Under the pieces are notes generated by a model. That model ran no database searches. It saw only the letters and a list, made by a program, of their open reading frames with translations, and had not been told where the DNA came from. From assembly GCF_003865345.1 (NCBI RefSeq), contig NZ_RMVE01000007.1, positions 1 to 64,000 on the forward strand: a stretch of DNA of 64,000 nt, written 5' to 3'. The position numbers and the translations under genes are program-made. Positions within the stretch are counted from its first letter, which is position 1; each line of letters opens with the position of its first letter. Below, in pieces: positions 17,836-27,360 of the stretch. Origin of the DNA: Nonlabens xiamenensis (lineage in GTDB: Bacteria > Bacteroidota > Bacteroidia > Flavobacteriales > Flavobacteriaceae).

Positions 17836-19179
17836 CTATCCTACTTCTGTTATCATTAGATCCAACCCCAGACGAATGGTTTCCTGTGCCTCAAGTTTGG
17901 ATGTATTTGTAAAATCAATAAGTGCAAAATCTTCTGGAGCAACCTCATAGATGCCCAGGTTTTCCATCTTTTCGATATCTCCCGACATACAGGCTTTGAT
18001 CAGCTGTAGCGGATAGATATTCATCGGCATCACTTCTTCCATCTCACCAGTCACTACCAATGCACGTTCCTCTCCATTGAGGTTGGTATCGACTTTTTTC
18101 TTACCGCCGAAAAGTTTAGCCAACGAAGTACCCGCATTAGAAGGTACACTGTTCCTTGTAAAAGGCAACCAACCCAATAAAGCGTATTCATTTCCTTCTG
18201 GTATGAGGGTTAAGGTGTTGTGGTAAAAATTTAAATACTGGTCATTGCTCAATTTGTCACCAGTAAGGACATCTCCAGAAATGATTCTCGTCTTCTGGGT
18301 ATTGACATTTTTAACGATGGTATTGACATTGGCACCAGCGATAAATCTGTAATACTTCCGGTCAGCCTCAGCCACATCAGTACCCGCCAGCGCAACAGTT
18401 CTTTCTGGTTGATAGGTTCCTGTTAGAAATAGATTTCCAATCGTCACCACGTCTTCGGCACCTACAGTCCAAACACGCTCACCCATATTGATCGGATCGA
18501 TCTTGTGAATTTGCACCCCCACGTTTCCGGCAGGATGTGGTCCTTTGACCTTATGTATAACAGCATCCTTTACTGATGTAAGTGCAGAATCTTTTTTCAC
18601 ACCCAGATGAACGGCACCAGAAGTCAACTTGCTTAAGGCAGTAATTCCCGCCTGGAAAGCTTCCATTCTATCAGAAATGATAAATTCTGCATCTCCAGCC
18701 AATGGCGCAGTCGTGTAAGCAGAAACAAAGATAGATTTTGGTGTATCTTCAGAGTTGGCTACAATGCTATACGGACGCTGAATGATAAATGGCCAGCAAC
18801 CGCTTTCCAACAATGTCTCACGTATTTGATCCGCACCAGCTGTAGCAGGATCCAATTTACCGTGATTGACCGCCTCATTGGTTCCATCTGGCTTGATGTG
18901 TACCTCTAGGATTTTTCTTTTGGCACCTCTTACGATCTCCACCAAAGTTCCACTTACCGGAGCGGCAAATTTGACCTTTTCGTCGTATTTGGAATAAAAG
19001 AGAGGCTCACCGGCTTTTACGGTAGCGCCTTCTTTGTATAATAATTTGGGAACGACAGCGTGAAAATCAGTTGGCTTCACGGCATAGATGGCAGACTGCG
19101 GTGCTTGTACAAGCTGCTTGTCAGCCTCACCTTTGAGCTTAAGGTCCAGCCCTTTTCTTACTCTAATGTCCTTTGACAT
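17836..19179 (-). CDS. nqrA: Na+-NQR subunit A
   Basis: Soluble cytoplasmic subunit of 447 residues on the NqrB face of the complex. The N-terminus has a biotinyl-like beta domain (KLLYKEGATVKAGEPLFYSK) and the middle part carries GPHPAGNVGVQIHKIDPIN and YRFIAGANV, both conserved in the family. It is the first gene of a compact minus-strand operon A-B-C-D-E-F. A TAnnTTTG-type -7 element lies at 19213-19220, about 34 bases before the ATG. Confidence 0.97.
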   Translation of the reverse strand: MSKDIRVRKGLDLKLKGEADKQLVQAPQSAIYAVKPTDFHAVVPKLLYKEGATVKAGEPLFYSKYDEKVKFAAPVSGTLVEIVRGAKRKILEVHIKPDGTNEAVNHGKLDPATAGADQIRETLLESGCWPFIIQRPYSIVANSEDTPKSIFVSAYTTAPLAGDAEFIISDRMEAFQAGITALSKLTSGAVHLGVKKDSALTSVKDAVIHKVKGPHPAGNVGVQIHKIDPINMGERVWTVGAEDVVTIGNLFLTGTYQPERTVALAGTDVAEADRKYYRFIAGANVNTIVKNVNTQKTRIISGDVLTGDKLSNDQYLNFYHNTLTLIPEGNEYALLGWLPFTRNSVPSNAGTSLAKLFGGKKKVDTNLNGEERALVVTGEMEEVMPMNIYPLQLIKACMSGDIEKMENLGIYEVAPEDFALIDFTNTSKLEAQETIRLGLDLMITEVG

Positions 19180-19212
19180 AGGATGTTGGATTTAGTCCTT
19201 TTTAAAAGTCCG

Positions 19213-19220
19213 CAAATTTA
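19213..19220 (-). promoter_or_regulatory. Candidate -7 element of the nqr operon
   Basis: Reads TAAATTTG on the minus strand (TAnnTTTG consensus), about 34 bases before the nqrA ATG. No obvious -33 TTTG. Confidence 0.5.
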
Positions 19221-19297
19221 CGCAATAAAGCACGTAATAACATGGGTGATTTTTATTTAGAAATATTCTAAATAGATGCTGAAGCTGATTTTGGCAC

Positions 19298-19312
19298 CGC
19301 TTTCGCGAAAGC
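19298..19312. repeat. Palindromic repeat copy 6
   Basis: CGCTTTCGCGAAAGC in the divergent spacer between nqrA and the T9SS Plug-like gene. Confidence 0.9.
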
Positions 19313-19357
19313 AAACACCAAACAAGCTTTTTAAGCTATATTTACCCTCAAGCAAAT

Positions 19358-20623
19358 TTGTATATGAAGTCGCAACTGCTATCAATACTTACAATTGGCA
19401 TGGCTTTAATGTCTGGCATGTCCCAAACCATGGATGAACTGGTCAATGACCCAGATTATATCAAAACGGTCACTTTTAATAAACCGCCAGAAAACATGTT
19501 GCCAATCTTTGAAATGGGAGAGGTTTTTGCCCTGAGTTTTGACGATGTGATCGCTGATGAAGCCGACTACTATTACCAGTTTGAGCATTACGATTACGAC
19601 TGGAAACCCAGCCGACTTTTTAAGAATGAATTTCTGGAAGGTATCGATGATATGCGCATTTTCAATTATCGCAACTCCTTTACGACTGTTCAGCCTTATT
19701 CGCATTACGAGCTGCGCATCCCCAATCAATTTACCCAAGGCTTCAAAGTCTCTGGTAATTATATGATTCATATCTACAATACGGATCGGGAGCTCGTTTT
19801 TTCTAGGAAATTTATGGTGTTGGATGAAAAAAGTAGTGTGGGTGTAGAAATCAAACGGGCTAGAGATCTAGAATATGTTAATACGCAACAGCGGGTTCAG
19901 TTTTTTGTCGATAGTCGAGAAATCAATTTTCTTAACCCAGATCAACAGTTAAAAACAGTATTGATCCAAAATTGCGATCTGACGACCGCTATATCCGGCA
20001 TCAAACCCCAATTCAATCTAGGCAACAAGCAAGTGTACCGCTATGATGAAGAAACTTCATTTTGGGCTGGCAATGAATATTTGAACTTCGAAAACAGGGA
20101 TTTTAGATCGCCCAATGTCAATATTGATTATGTCACCAAAGAAGAACTCTACAATGCGTTTCTGTTTGCGGATGGTCCTCGCATACTGGACGAGTACACG
20201 TTTAATCCGGATATCAACGGGAATTTTCTGGTTACCACCCTTGATAACGAGGACAATGCCGTACAAGCAGAATACGTGAACATCCACTTTGCGCTGGATC
20301 CCAATGGATTAGAATTAGCCCCTGATGCTCGCATTTTTGTGATGGGTAATTACAATGCTTTCCAGTTGCAGCCAGAAAACGAGGCTATTTTCAACCCTAA
20401 ATCTGGGCGATATGAGGCCACTATATTGCTGAAACAAGGTTTTTACAATTACAGATACACCGTAGTGTATGAGAACGGTCAAGTTGCTCCTGGATTGATC
20501 AGTGGCAACAAATGGCAAACAGAAAATCAGTACAGCGTCCTCGCTTACTATCGCGAGTTAGGCGGCAGGTACGATCAGTTGATCGGTATTGGAGAAGCTA
20601 ATTCAAGGAATATTACCAATTAG
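19358..20623 (+). CDS. Type IX secretion system Plug-like protein (DUF5103)
   Basis: Exported protein of 421 residues with an N-terminal signal (about 22 residues, ending near MSGMSQ). Sequence features match the DUF5103 family, which includes the Plug protein that occludes the free SprA translocon channel of the type IX secretion system: YYYQFEHYDYDW near the N-terminus, LKTVLIQNCDLTTAI, the central WAGNEYLNFENRDFR, and the C-terminal NYNAFQLQPEN with GFYNYRYTVVYENG. The protein is mostly beta-strand. It ends one base before the opposing pseudogene. Assignment rests on family resemblance. Confidence 0.85.
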   Translation: MYMKSQLLSILTIGMALMSGMSQTMDELVNDPDYIKTVTFNKPPENMLPIFEMGEVFALSFDDVIADEADYYYQFEHYDYDWKPSRLFKNEFLEGIDDMRIFNYRNSFTTVQPYSHYELRIPNQFTQGFKVSGNYMIHIYNTDRELVFSRKFMVLDEKSSVGVEIKRARDLEYVNTQQRVQFFVDSREINFLNPDQQLKTVLIQNCDLTTAISGIKPQFNLGNKQVYRYDEETSFWAGNEYLNFENRDFRSPNVNIDYVTKEELYNAFLFADGPRILDEYTFNPDINGNFLVTTLDNEDNAVQAEYVNIHFALDPNGLELAPDARIFVMGNYNAFQLQPENEAIFNPKSGRYEATILLKQGFYNYRYTVVYENGQVAPGLISGNKWQTENQYSVLAYYRELGGRYDQLIGIGEANSRNITN

Positions 20624-20624
20624 T

Positions 20625-21513
20625 CTAGCGACAAGTAATTCTATAGTTTATGAAGTAATTTTTAATGACTTCATTTTTACCGAATACATCTTGATAATTT
20701 AATGGTACTACAGAATTTGTTTTTCCTCTTGGAGACATTTGGTAAGAAACAATAGTGTATTCTTCTGATTCATTATCAGAGATATCGGCTCGCGACATAA
20801 ATTGATCCTCACATTTGCTAAATTCACCTTGTCTATCTAATGCTCCTAAATGTTCCAGCTGGATATAAATACCATCTTTTTCCAGGAGAATTTCGCGACT
20901 TGAAATATCAAAATTGGCTTCATCGCTTCTACCGGCAAGTATATCCTATGGCTCAGTTGAGAATAATAGACTGTCTTTCGTTGTTTCAATAGACTTAAAA
21001 ACATTAAGCCTTACCATGAATTTATGATTTTTAAGCTCATTTCGAGCATCCCTTCGCATCCCTCTATGTCTTTCAAATTCTAATTCAATAGAAACCAAAC
21101 GCTTATTTAGTGACTCAAATATTGGTCGTAATAAAGAAGTGATATTATAAGAAATGACTTGATTACCTAATTTTCTCGATTTCTTTATTTTTCTGTTTGA
21201 ATAGGTTTGCTTTTGAATCTGCTAAAAAAACGCTTTCTAGAATTTCAATATTGGTGTTAAAAAAATCGCGTCTTTAGCTTCCGATTTAAATAGTTGTAAG
21301 TTCGTAAAACCTATTGAGGTAATACTCAATTTTGATGTATCGGCAAAAATTGATAAATCAACTGACCCTTTTTGGATTACTATACGTAGCGTTTTTTTCT
21401 GAAGTAACGTTTACAAAAGGAATAATATCTTTTGAAGAAATATCTAGAACCATGACTTCTTGACAATAAACTACAGGACTGATTAACGGTGAAATACAAG
21501 CTAACTTATCCAT
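20625..21513 (-). pseudogene. Decayed carboxypeptidase-regulatory-like domain protein
   Basis: No long open frame exists here, but reading the minus strand through three single-base indels gives one coherent protein. It begins with a poor signal-like stretch, then VMVLDISSKDIIPFVNVT...TYSNPKGSVDLS, typical of the carboxypeptidase-regulatory-like beta domain. It continues through FFNTNIEILESVFLADS and KLGNQVISYNITSLLRPIF to LELEFERHRGMRRDA-like sequence (here IELEFERHRG), LKNHKFMVRL and EKDGIYIQLEHLGALD, ending at 20625. The indels sit in homopolymers: extra A in the run at 21369-21373, missing T at 21259-21265, extra A at 21171-21174. A TAG at 20946-20948 also interrupts the frame. Such proteins are usually surface or envelope proteins. 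Confidence 0.75.
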
Positions 21514-21638
21514 AGTAATTTTATTTAAAAACAGACGCGATTTTTACAAATCGCACCTGTTTAAAATATTTGAGGGAATTAAGCTAACTATTCTTGAGTT
21601 TAAAATCCTATAAGGATCGCATCTCAGTTACCACTATC

Positions 21639-21908
21639 CTAGTCAGTACTGCTTATTATTAAACGCTTTCTAGCAATTTTCTTCAAAGAGGGAAGAGCTA
21701 GCAAAGTAGCAAGAGAAAGAACGAAAAACATCAAAAAAATAAGAAAACCAACAAGGGAAAAATAATACTTCCATCCAGAAGGAGAATGTAATGTATGAAT
21801 ATTATTCGAGAAAGTGATCCCTGAAAGAATTGTCGCAACAATCGAGATCAAAAGGCTGAAAATAATCATAGCTTTACCCCAAAAAAACAATAATTTATTC
21901 CAGTTCAT
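21639..21908 (-). CDS. Small hypothetical membrane protein
   Basis: Eighty-nine residues from the ATG at 21908, with two hydrophobic segments (about residues 8-30 and 48-75) and a basic C-terminus (KKIARKR). It sits alone in an AT-rich stretch between the pseudogene and the DUF3667 gene. The frame extends upstream to 21998, but that part looks non-coding. I do not recognise the family; it could be a chance frame, although the helix pattern looks real. Confidence 0.45.
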   Translation of the reverse strand: MNWNKLLFFWGKAMIIFSLLISIVATILSGITFSNNIHTLHSPSGWKYYFSLVGFLIFLMFFVLSLATLLALPSLKKIARKRLIISSTD

Positions 21909-22102
21909 ATAGATTGTTAATTGTTTATATCCTTGCAAAGATATCACATAATAAAAACAAAAAGACGAGTTGAGAGAATGATAAGCATCCATTAACAAAT
22001 CATTGTGAAAATTGTAAAATCTATGTAAACTACATGTTATTAAACCTATAATTCCTATTTTCTATACAATAATTATATTTAACCGCAATTTACCGTCCTT
22101 AC

Positions 22103-23329
22103 ATGAAACCAACCACCCGATCGCTTATTAAATATCGTGGAGAAGAATGCCTGAATTGTGGTGTTCCTTTGGATGAGCTCGACAAATATTGTCACCAATG
22201 CGGCCAACTTAATTCGACCAAAAAACTCGCGCTCAAGGACTTCTTTAGCGAATTTTTCTCCAATGTATTTTCTTACGATAGCAGAATTTGGCTTACCATC
22301 AAGCATCTATTGTTCAAACCAGGTTATGTGAGTAAACAGTTCATCAAAGGCAAGAGATTGAGTTATGCCAATCCCTTCCGATTTTTCCTGAGCGTGTGTA
22401 TTGTTTTTTTTCTAATGGTTCAAGGTCAGGAATTACTCGATGAGTTTACCGACGATCAGATCCAAAAGGCAGTGGAAAAAATGGTCGACAAGGAACTGGC
22501 TGACAACGAACAGGCTGACAACGAGATCGAGTTGGGCAACGGGATAATCAAGATCCAGCCAGATGAAGAAAAAGACCTGAAGGACTTGACTGAAGAAGAC
22601 CTGGCCAAAATTGAGAAAAAGCCTGTTGTGGGGAAATACGTGGCCAAGAAAATACGTGATGAACAAAAAAAACTGGAAAAGGAAACAAAATCTAAGCCTG
22701 TTGAGAAAAAGGATACGGTAGTCAATGGAGAAAACTCGATAATCTCTCAGCTAGAATTGGACTCCCTGGGCTCAGTGAAACGTTTTTTTACGCAGATAGA
22801 TGAATACCAGGATTTCCATTATCGCACTAAAATTGCAGACCCCTCCACCGCGTTGGAAAAAATGGAGCACCGCAATACAGGATACAATCGATCTATGTAC
22901 GACAAAGCTGTGTTAGCTGATACGATTACCAAGGACCCCTCAGTACTATCCGCGATTATCGTTCCCAAATTACCAATTTTTCTGTTTCTATTCACCCCAT
23001 TTTTAACCTTGGTTTTTTGGCTATTGTATGCGCGACGATCCTTCAATTATATGGAGCACCTCATCTTTGCATTCAACGTATTCACCTTTGTTTTTTTGAG
23101 CTGCATCATTTTATTGTTGGTCCAATGGCTCTCATGGGGCTATGTCGATCTCACCGAATTCTTCTTTTGGTTCATCGGGCCCTTTTATATGTATAAAGCC
23201 ATGCGCAATTTTTACGGCCAACGGCGTTTTAAAACCTTTATAAAATTTTTAATGGTAAGTTTTATCTTTGCCATAGGACTAATGATAGGCTTAAGTTTAT
23301 TACTTTTGATAGGTATTGTTCTCCACTAG
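22103..23329 (+). CDS. DUF3667 membrane protein with zinc ribbon
   Basis: Inner-membrane protein of 408 residues. The N-terminus has a four-Cys zinc ribbon (Cys16, Cys19, Cys30, Cys33 in CLNCG...CHQCG), followed by the DUF3667 signature TIKHLLFKPGYVSKQFIKGKR and a first helix. A long charged, Lys/Glu-rich region (about residues 115-230) precedes four more hydrophobic segments in the C-terminal third. The family is widespread in Bacteroidota and has no known function. Followed after 3 bases by apaG, so probably co-transcribed. Confidence 0.88.
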   Translation: MKPTTRSLIKYRGEECLNCGVPLDELDKYCHQCGQLNSTKKLALKDFFSEFFSNVFSYDSRIWLTIKHLLFKPGYVSKQFIKGKRLSYANPFRFFLSVCIVFFLMVQGQELLDEFTDDQIQKAVEKMVDKELADNEQADNEIELGNGIIKIQPDEEKDLKDLTEEDLAKIEKKPVVGKYVAKKIRDEQKKLEKETKSKPVEKKDTVVNGENSIISQLELDSLGSVKRFFTQIDEYQDFHYRTKIADPSTALEKMEHRNTGYNRSMYDKAVLADTITKDPSVLSAIIVPKLPIFLFLFTPFLTLVFWLLYARRSFNYMEHLIFAFNVFTFVFLSCIILLLVQWLSWGYVDLTEFFFWFIGPFYMYKAMRNFYGQRRFKTFIKFLMVSFIFAIGLMIGLSLLLLIGIVLH

Positions 23330-23332
23330 AAT

Positions 23333-23719
23333 ATGATACAACAGGTAACAAGAGGTATAAAGATCTCGGTTCGCACGAGTTTTGAAGGTACATTTTATAA
23401 GAATTATAAGATGCACTTTGCCTTTTCGTATATCATCACCATTGAGAATCAAAGTAAAGACAGCGTACAGCTCAAGTCCCGTCATTGGAAGATCAAGGAC
23501 AGTTTGAGCCGCACAGAGCATGTGGATGGCGAGGGTGTAATTGGAAAAAAACCTGTCCTAAAGCCTGGAGATTCACATACCTATCAAAGTGGCTGCCTGT
23601 TGAGTTCGCCATTTGGGAACATGAGCGGCTTCTATAGCATGGTCAATTTTACCACCACCAATCAGTTTGGTGTAGTAATTCCAGCGTTCAAACTCAGTGC
23701 TCCCTTTGCTCTGAATTGA
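23333..23719 (+). CDS. apaG: ApaG-domain protein
   Basis: Small beta-sandwich protein of 128 residues. Diagnostic elements are the N-terminal TRGIKISVRTSF, AFSYIITIENQS, LKSRHWKIKDS, the glycine-rich GEGVIGKKPVLKPGDSHTYQSGC and a closing SPFGNMSGFY. ApaG family members are linked to Co2+/Mg2+ resistance and bind pyrophosphate-like ligands; the same fold occurs in eukaryotic F-box proteins. Starts 3 bases after the DUF3667 gene. Exact role here unknown. Confidence 0.92.
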   Translation: MIQQVTRGIKISVRTSFEGTFYKNYKMHFAFSYIITIENQSKDSVQLKSRHWKIKDSLSRTEHVDGEGVIGKKPVLKPGDSHTYQSGCLLSSPFGNMSGFYSMVNFTTTNQFGVVIPAFKLSAPFALN

Positions 23720-23722
23720 TAT

Positions 23723-23738
23723 CGCTTTCGCGAAAGCG
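23723..23738. repeat. Palindromic repeat copy 7
   Basis: Full 16-base palindrome starting 4 bases after the apaG stop. Confidence 0.95.
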
Positions 23739-23873
23739 GACAACTTCCCATACTATTGACGCCAGCACTTACCAAGCTCAGATTCGAATTTATCTTTGGA
23801 TTTCTTTAGCCTTATCCGCTAGTCCTTCCGAGGGGAAATTTGTATTTTCACCGGCAAATCAAAAAAATTTCAC

Positions 23874-25499
23874 ATGGCAAAAGGATTTTTCAATGTGCCC
23901 GTTGCAGTCAACGAGCCCATCAAGTCATATGCACCAGGAACACCAGAACGTGAAGCCGTACTTTCGGCCTATCGTAAATTATGGAACACCCATACCGAGG
24001 TTCCTTTATATATCAACGGAAAGGCGGTCACCACGGGAGACACCCAGGAAATCAGACCACCTCATGATCATCAGAAAGTAGTGGGAACTTACCACCGCGC
24101 CGGAAAAAAAGAGGTACAAAAAGCCATTGCCAGCGCATTGGAAGCACGTAAAAAATGGTCCCAAATGCGTTGGGAACAACGTGCTGGAATATTTTTAAAA
24201 GCAGCCGAGTTAGTGGCTGGACCCTATCGCAACCGCATCAACGCTGCGACGATGATCAATCAGTCTAAAACAATCTTTCAGGCCGAAATTGACAGTGCTT
24301 GTGAATTGGTTGATTTCTTAAGATTCAATGTCGAGTACATGACAGAGATCTATGCAGAGCAACCTGAGTCAACCTCAGATGCCTGGAACCGATTGGAATA
24401 TCGACCTTTAGAAGGTTTTGTGTATTGTATTTCACCTTTCAACTTTACAGCCATTGCAGGAAATCTTCCTGCCAGTGCAGCCTTAATGGGGAACGTGTGT
24501 GTTTGGAAGCCCAGCGATCACCAGATGTTAAGTGCGCAGGTCATCGCCGAAGTCTTTGAGGAAGCAGGTGTGCCACCGGGAGTAATCAACATGGTAAACG
24601 CTGACCCGGTAATGATGACAGATGAAGTAATGACCCATCCTGATTTTGCTGGGGTACACTTCACTGGATCTACCACTGTATTTAAAGGGCTTTGGAGCAA
24701 GATCGGTGAAAACATCAACACCTATAAAACCTACCCACGCATCGTTGGGGAAACTGGAGGTAAGGATTTCATCGTCGCTCACAACACAGCTGTTCCAGCG
24801 CAAGTGGCAACGGCCATAGTGCGTGGTGCATTTGAATTTCAGGGACAGAAATGTAGCGCCGCTTCCAGGGCTTATATTCCCAAAAGCCTATGGCCAGAGA
24901 TTGAAGAATTGATTCGCCGTGATGTTGAAAGTTTTAAAATGGGCTCGCCAGAAGACATGAGTAACTTCATCACCGCCGTGATCCATGAAGGTTCATTTGA
25001 CAAATTGGCCAAATACATCGACCAAGCTAAAAAAGATAAGGCAACCGAAGTCATTATCGGTGGAAATTACGACAAGTCAAAAGGTTGGTTTGTTGACCCT
25101 ACCGTTATTGTTACCACAGATCCTCATTATACGACCATGGAAACTGAGTTGTTTGGTCCTGTGATTACCGTTTACGTTTACGAAGATGACAAGTACAGCG
25201 AGATGTTGGAATTGGTAGACAACACCAGTGAGTATGCATTGACCGGAGCTATTCTAGGACAGGATCGTTATGCGGTGGAAGAAGCAACCATGGCCCTACA
25301 AAACTGCGCAGGAAACTTCTATATCAACGATAAGTGTACCGGAGCAGTAGTGGGACAACAGCCATTTGGTGGTGCCAGAGCCTCTGGAACCAACGATAAG
25401 GCTGGCTCAAAACTGAACCTATTGCGTTGGGTTTCTCCACGAATGATCAAGGAGACATTTGTCCCTCCTACTGATTATCGTTACCCTTTTATGGGTTAA
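23874..25499 (+). CDS. pruA: L-glutamate gamma-semialdehyde (1-pyrroline-5-carboxylate) dehydrogenase
   Basis: NAD-dependent aldehyde dehydrogenase that oxidises the proline-catabolism intermediate to glutamate. All class motifs are present: SPFNFTAIAGNLPASAALMGN, the general-base Glu293 in GETGGKDF, and the catalytic Cys327 in FQGQKCSAASR. The 541-residue length and QQPFGGARASGTNDKAG near the C-terminus fit the stand-alone P5C dehydrogenase type used by Bacteroidota and eukaryotes rather than fused PutA. Proline dehydrogenase is not in the window. Followed by a terminator. Confidence 0.96.
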   Translation: MAKGFFNVPVAVNEPIKSYAPGTPEREAVLSAYRKLWNTHTEVPLYINGKAVTTGDTQEIRPPHDHQKVVGTYHRAGKKEVQKAIASALEARKKWSQMRWEQRAGIFLKAAELVAGPYRNRINAATMINQSKTIFQAEIDSACELVDFLRFNVEYMTEIYAEQPESTSDAWNRLEYRPLEGFVYCISPFNFTAIAGNLPASAALMGNVCVWKPSDHQMLSAQVIAEVFEEAGVPPGVINMVNADPVMMTDEVMTHPDFAGVHFTGSTTVFKGLWSKIGENINTYKTYPRIVGETGGKDFIVAHNTAVPAQVATAIVRGAFEFQGQKCSAASRAYIPKSLWPEIEELIRRDVESFKMGSPEDMSNFITAVIHEGSFDKLAKYIDQAKKDKATEVIIGGNYDKSKGWFVDPTVIVTTDPHYTTMETELFGPVITVYVYEDDKYSEMLELVDNTSEYALTGAILGQDRYAVEEATMALQNCAGNFYINDKCTGAVVGQQPFGGARASGTNDKAGSKLNLLRWVSPRMIKETFVPPTDYRYPFMG

Positions 25500-25525
25500 T
25501 CCGATTCGTCCAGAGGATATAAAAT

Positions 25526-25559
25526 AAAAAGCTTCAATCTAAATGATTGAAGCTTTTTT
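25526..25559 (+). terminator. Terminator of pruA
   Basis: A 13-14 bp A/T-flanked stem around GCTTCAATC / GATTGAAGC with a 5-base loop and T run. Confidence 0.9.
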
Positions 25560-25596
25560 AATTTTCATTGCTTAATGAATTCGCACATGGACAAAA

Positions 25597-25626
25597 AAAA
25601 ATCCGAATCTTTTAGATTCGGATTTT
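25597..25626 (-). terminator. Terminator of the Omp28 gene
   Basis: A stem AAATCCGAATCT / AGATTCGGATTT with a 2-base loop, flanked by a long A run that gives a T run on the minus strand. Confidence 0.88.
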
Positions 25627-25645
25627 ATATCAATGCTGCTCTAGC

Positions 25646-26680
25646 TTAATCAAAATCTTGGTTCACACCGATGGCAGCTCTTTGCACGTTCACAACGCTT
25701 CCAGAATCATTGACCACAAAAGCAACGATTTCTGCATTGTTAGCATTTCTCAGACTAGAAACGTTTGCAGAAAGAGTAGTTTCATATACATTCCCTGCGG
25801 CTTGTTGATCAGCAGGAATATCATCACCAAACAAGTTAGTAAGATTAGCTCTCAACACGTGATCATGCTCAAAGTTCACTATGGTGGAGGCACCTCCGTA
25901 GTTATTCGTGTAATTGGTTTGGTTTTCAGTAAGATTATTCTCCAAAACATATACGACTAATTTCAGATTTTCCTGATCTAAATCAAAACCAGTCTTAACT
26001 GTTGTGGTAACAGTTGATCCTGAAACTGAAGAGTTGATGGCCAAACCAACAGGAACAACTTCTTGAAGATAACCAGCTGGCTGAGATAGGTTCATGGCAT
26101 CACCACTCTGTGCGTTCCAATCTGCACCTCTGTTTAAAATTCCAGTAGGAAATCCACGTACACCGAATTGATTACGCATCTGCCCTTCTCCAGAAAAAGT
26201 CATAGAGTCTCCATTATGTATAGCTATACTAATGTATTTATCTCCATTGTCTTGCGCATTGAGGTTTTCAATAGACTGAGACATTCTTGGACACCAGCCG
26301 CACCAAGCTCCTGTATAATCTTCAATCAACATTTTTGTAGTATAGGATGGCTCGATTACTTCTACCGTAACGGTATTGGAGGTCTCCGTATCAATAGTCG
26401 CCATGATACTTTTGGTTCCTGTACCCACTAGACGGGCAATGTTACCTGTTAAGGCGACGTCATCTACAGTGATTGCAGCTTGCGAAGTTACATCAGTACT
26501 TCCTCTAAATACAGTTACTACAACAGAGGTATTGTCGAATACCTGGGACTTATTGACTTCCAGGGTAAGCTCATTATTATTTGAAGACGTATCTCCGTCA
26601 TCCGTCCCTTCAGAGGAACAGGAAGCAATACTAACGGCTAAAAACAAAGTGAGGATTTTGAAATAATTGGTAATTTTCAT
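25646..26680 (-). CDS. Omp28-related lipoprotein with thioredoxin-like domain
   Basis: Predicted outer-membrane lipoprotein of 344 residues with lipobox IASC (Cys21) and acidic linker. Residues about 38-110 form an Ig-like domain (LEVNKSQVFDNTSVVVTV, DDVALTG, GTGTKSIMATID). The C-terminal Omp28 domain begins KMLIEDYTGAWCGWCPR with a Cys127-x-x-Cys130 pair like a thioredoxin active site. Divergent from a TlpA-like thioredoxin and a beta-barrel gene, a grouping that suggests a shared envelope role. Function of Omp28 proteins is unknown. Confidence 0.88.
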   Translation of the reverse strand: MKITNYFKILTLFLAVSIASCSSEGTDDGDTSSNNNELTLEVNKSQVFDNTSVVVTVFRGSTDVTSQAAITVDDVALTGNIARLVGTGTKSIMATIDTETSNTVTVEVIEPSYTTKMLIEDYTGAWCGWCPRMSQSIENLNAQDNGDKYISIAIHNGDSMTFSGEGQMRNQFGVRGFPTGILNRGADWNAQSGDAMNLSQPAGYLQEVVPVGLAINSSVSGSTVTTTVKTGFDLDQENLKLVVYVLENNLTENQTNYTNNYGGASTIVNFEHDHVLRANLTNLFGDDIPADQQAAGNVYETTLSANVSSLRNANNAEIVAFVVNDSGSVVNVQRAAIGVNQDFD

Positions 26681-26847
26681 AGTTTAGGGTTTTAACATTT
26701 AATTATGGATAATGTAAAGATATATATTTTTTTGACATTCAAGTACTAAAATTTATTTTTTTGAATAAATATCTGATTTGCAACTACAAGTATTAAACAT
26801 AGTTCAGAAAATTAATTATCATTGCACTTCAAAACTATTCCTTTATT

Positions 26848-27327
26848 ATGAAAAATTTAATAATCTTACTTTTCTTGATAACAGCCTGTCAAGTTCATGC
26901 CCAGACTGAGCTCCCCGAAGTCAGCCTAAAAAACATTAAGGGTAAAAAAATCAATCTCCAAGAACTATCTAAAGACAAGCCAGTGGTGTTATCTTTTTGG
27001 GCCACATGGTGTACTCCTTGCATGCGAGAATTGGATGCCATCAAAGAAGACTACACTGAAAAACAAAATGAGTTTGGTTTTGAACTGGTAGCCATCGCAA
27101 CAGATGATGCTAGAACCAAGCAGCGAGTAAAAACTGAATCTTTGGGAAGGTCCTGGCCCTATGAAATCCTTCTCGACACTCGTAATGAAATCATTCGAGC
27201 CTTAGGGAACCCTCAGATTCCTCTTACTTTGATTGTGAAAAACAACAAGATCGTTTACAGACATTCCAGTTTTACCCCTGGTGCAGAAGACGAACTTTTT
27301 GAAGAGTTTCAAAAACACTTGAACTAA
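26848..27327 (+). CDS. TlpA/ResA-like thiol-disulfide reductase
   Basis: Secreted thioredoxin-fold protein of 159 residues. The signal contains a lipobox-like TAC and a possible signal peptidase I site after HAQ, so it may be a lipoprotein or a soluble periplasmic protein. The active site is WATWCTPC with Cys55 and Cys58; the cis-Pro is in NPQIPLTLIV. The family reduces periplasmic disulfides, for example in cytochrome c maturation. Here the neighbours are an Omp28 protein with its own CxxC and a DUF6029 barrel, which suggests a dedicated partner role. Confidence 0.9.
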   Translation: MKNLIILLFLITACQVHAQTELPEVSLKNIKGKKINLQELSKDKPVVLSFWATWCTPCMRELDAIKEDYTEKQNEFGFELVAIATDDARTKQRVKTESLGRSWPYEILLDTRNEIIRALGNPQIPLTLIVKNNKIVYRHSSFTPGAEDELFEEFQKHLN

Positions 27328-27360
27328 TTAGTTGTTTTCAACCTAACTATCCAATTTCAC

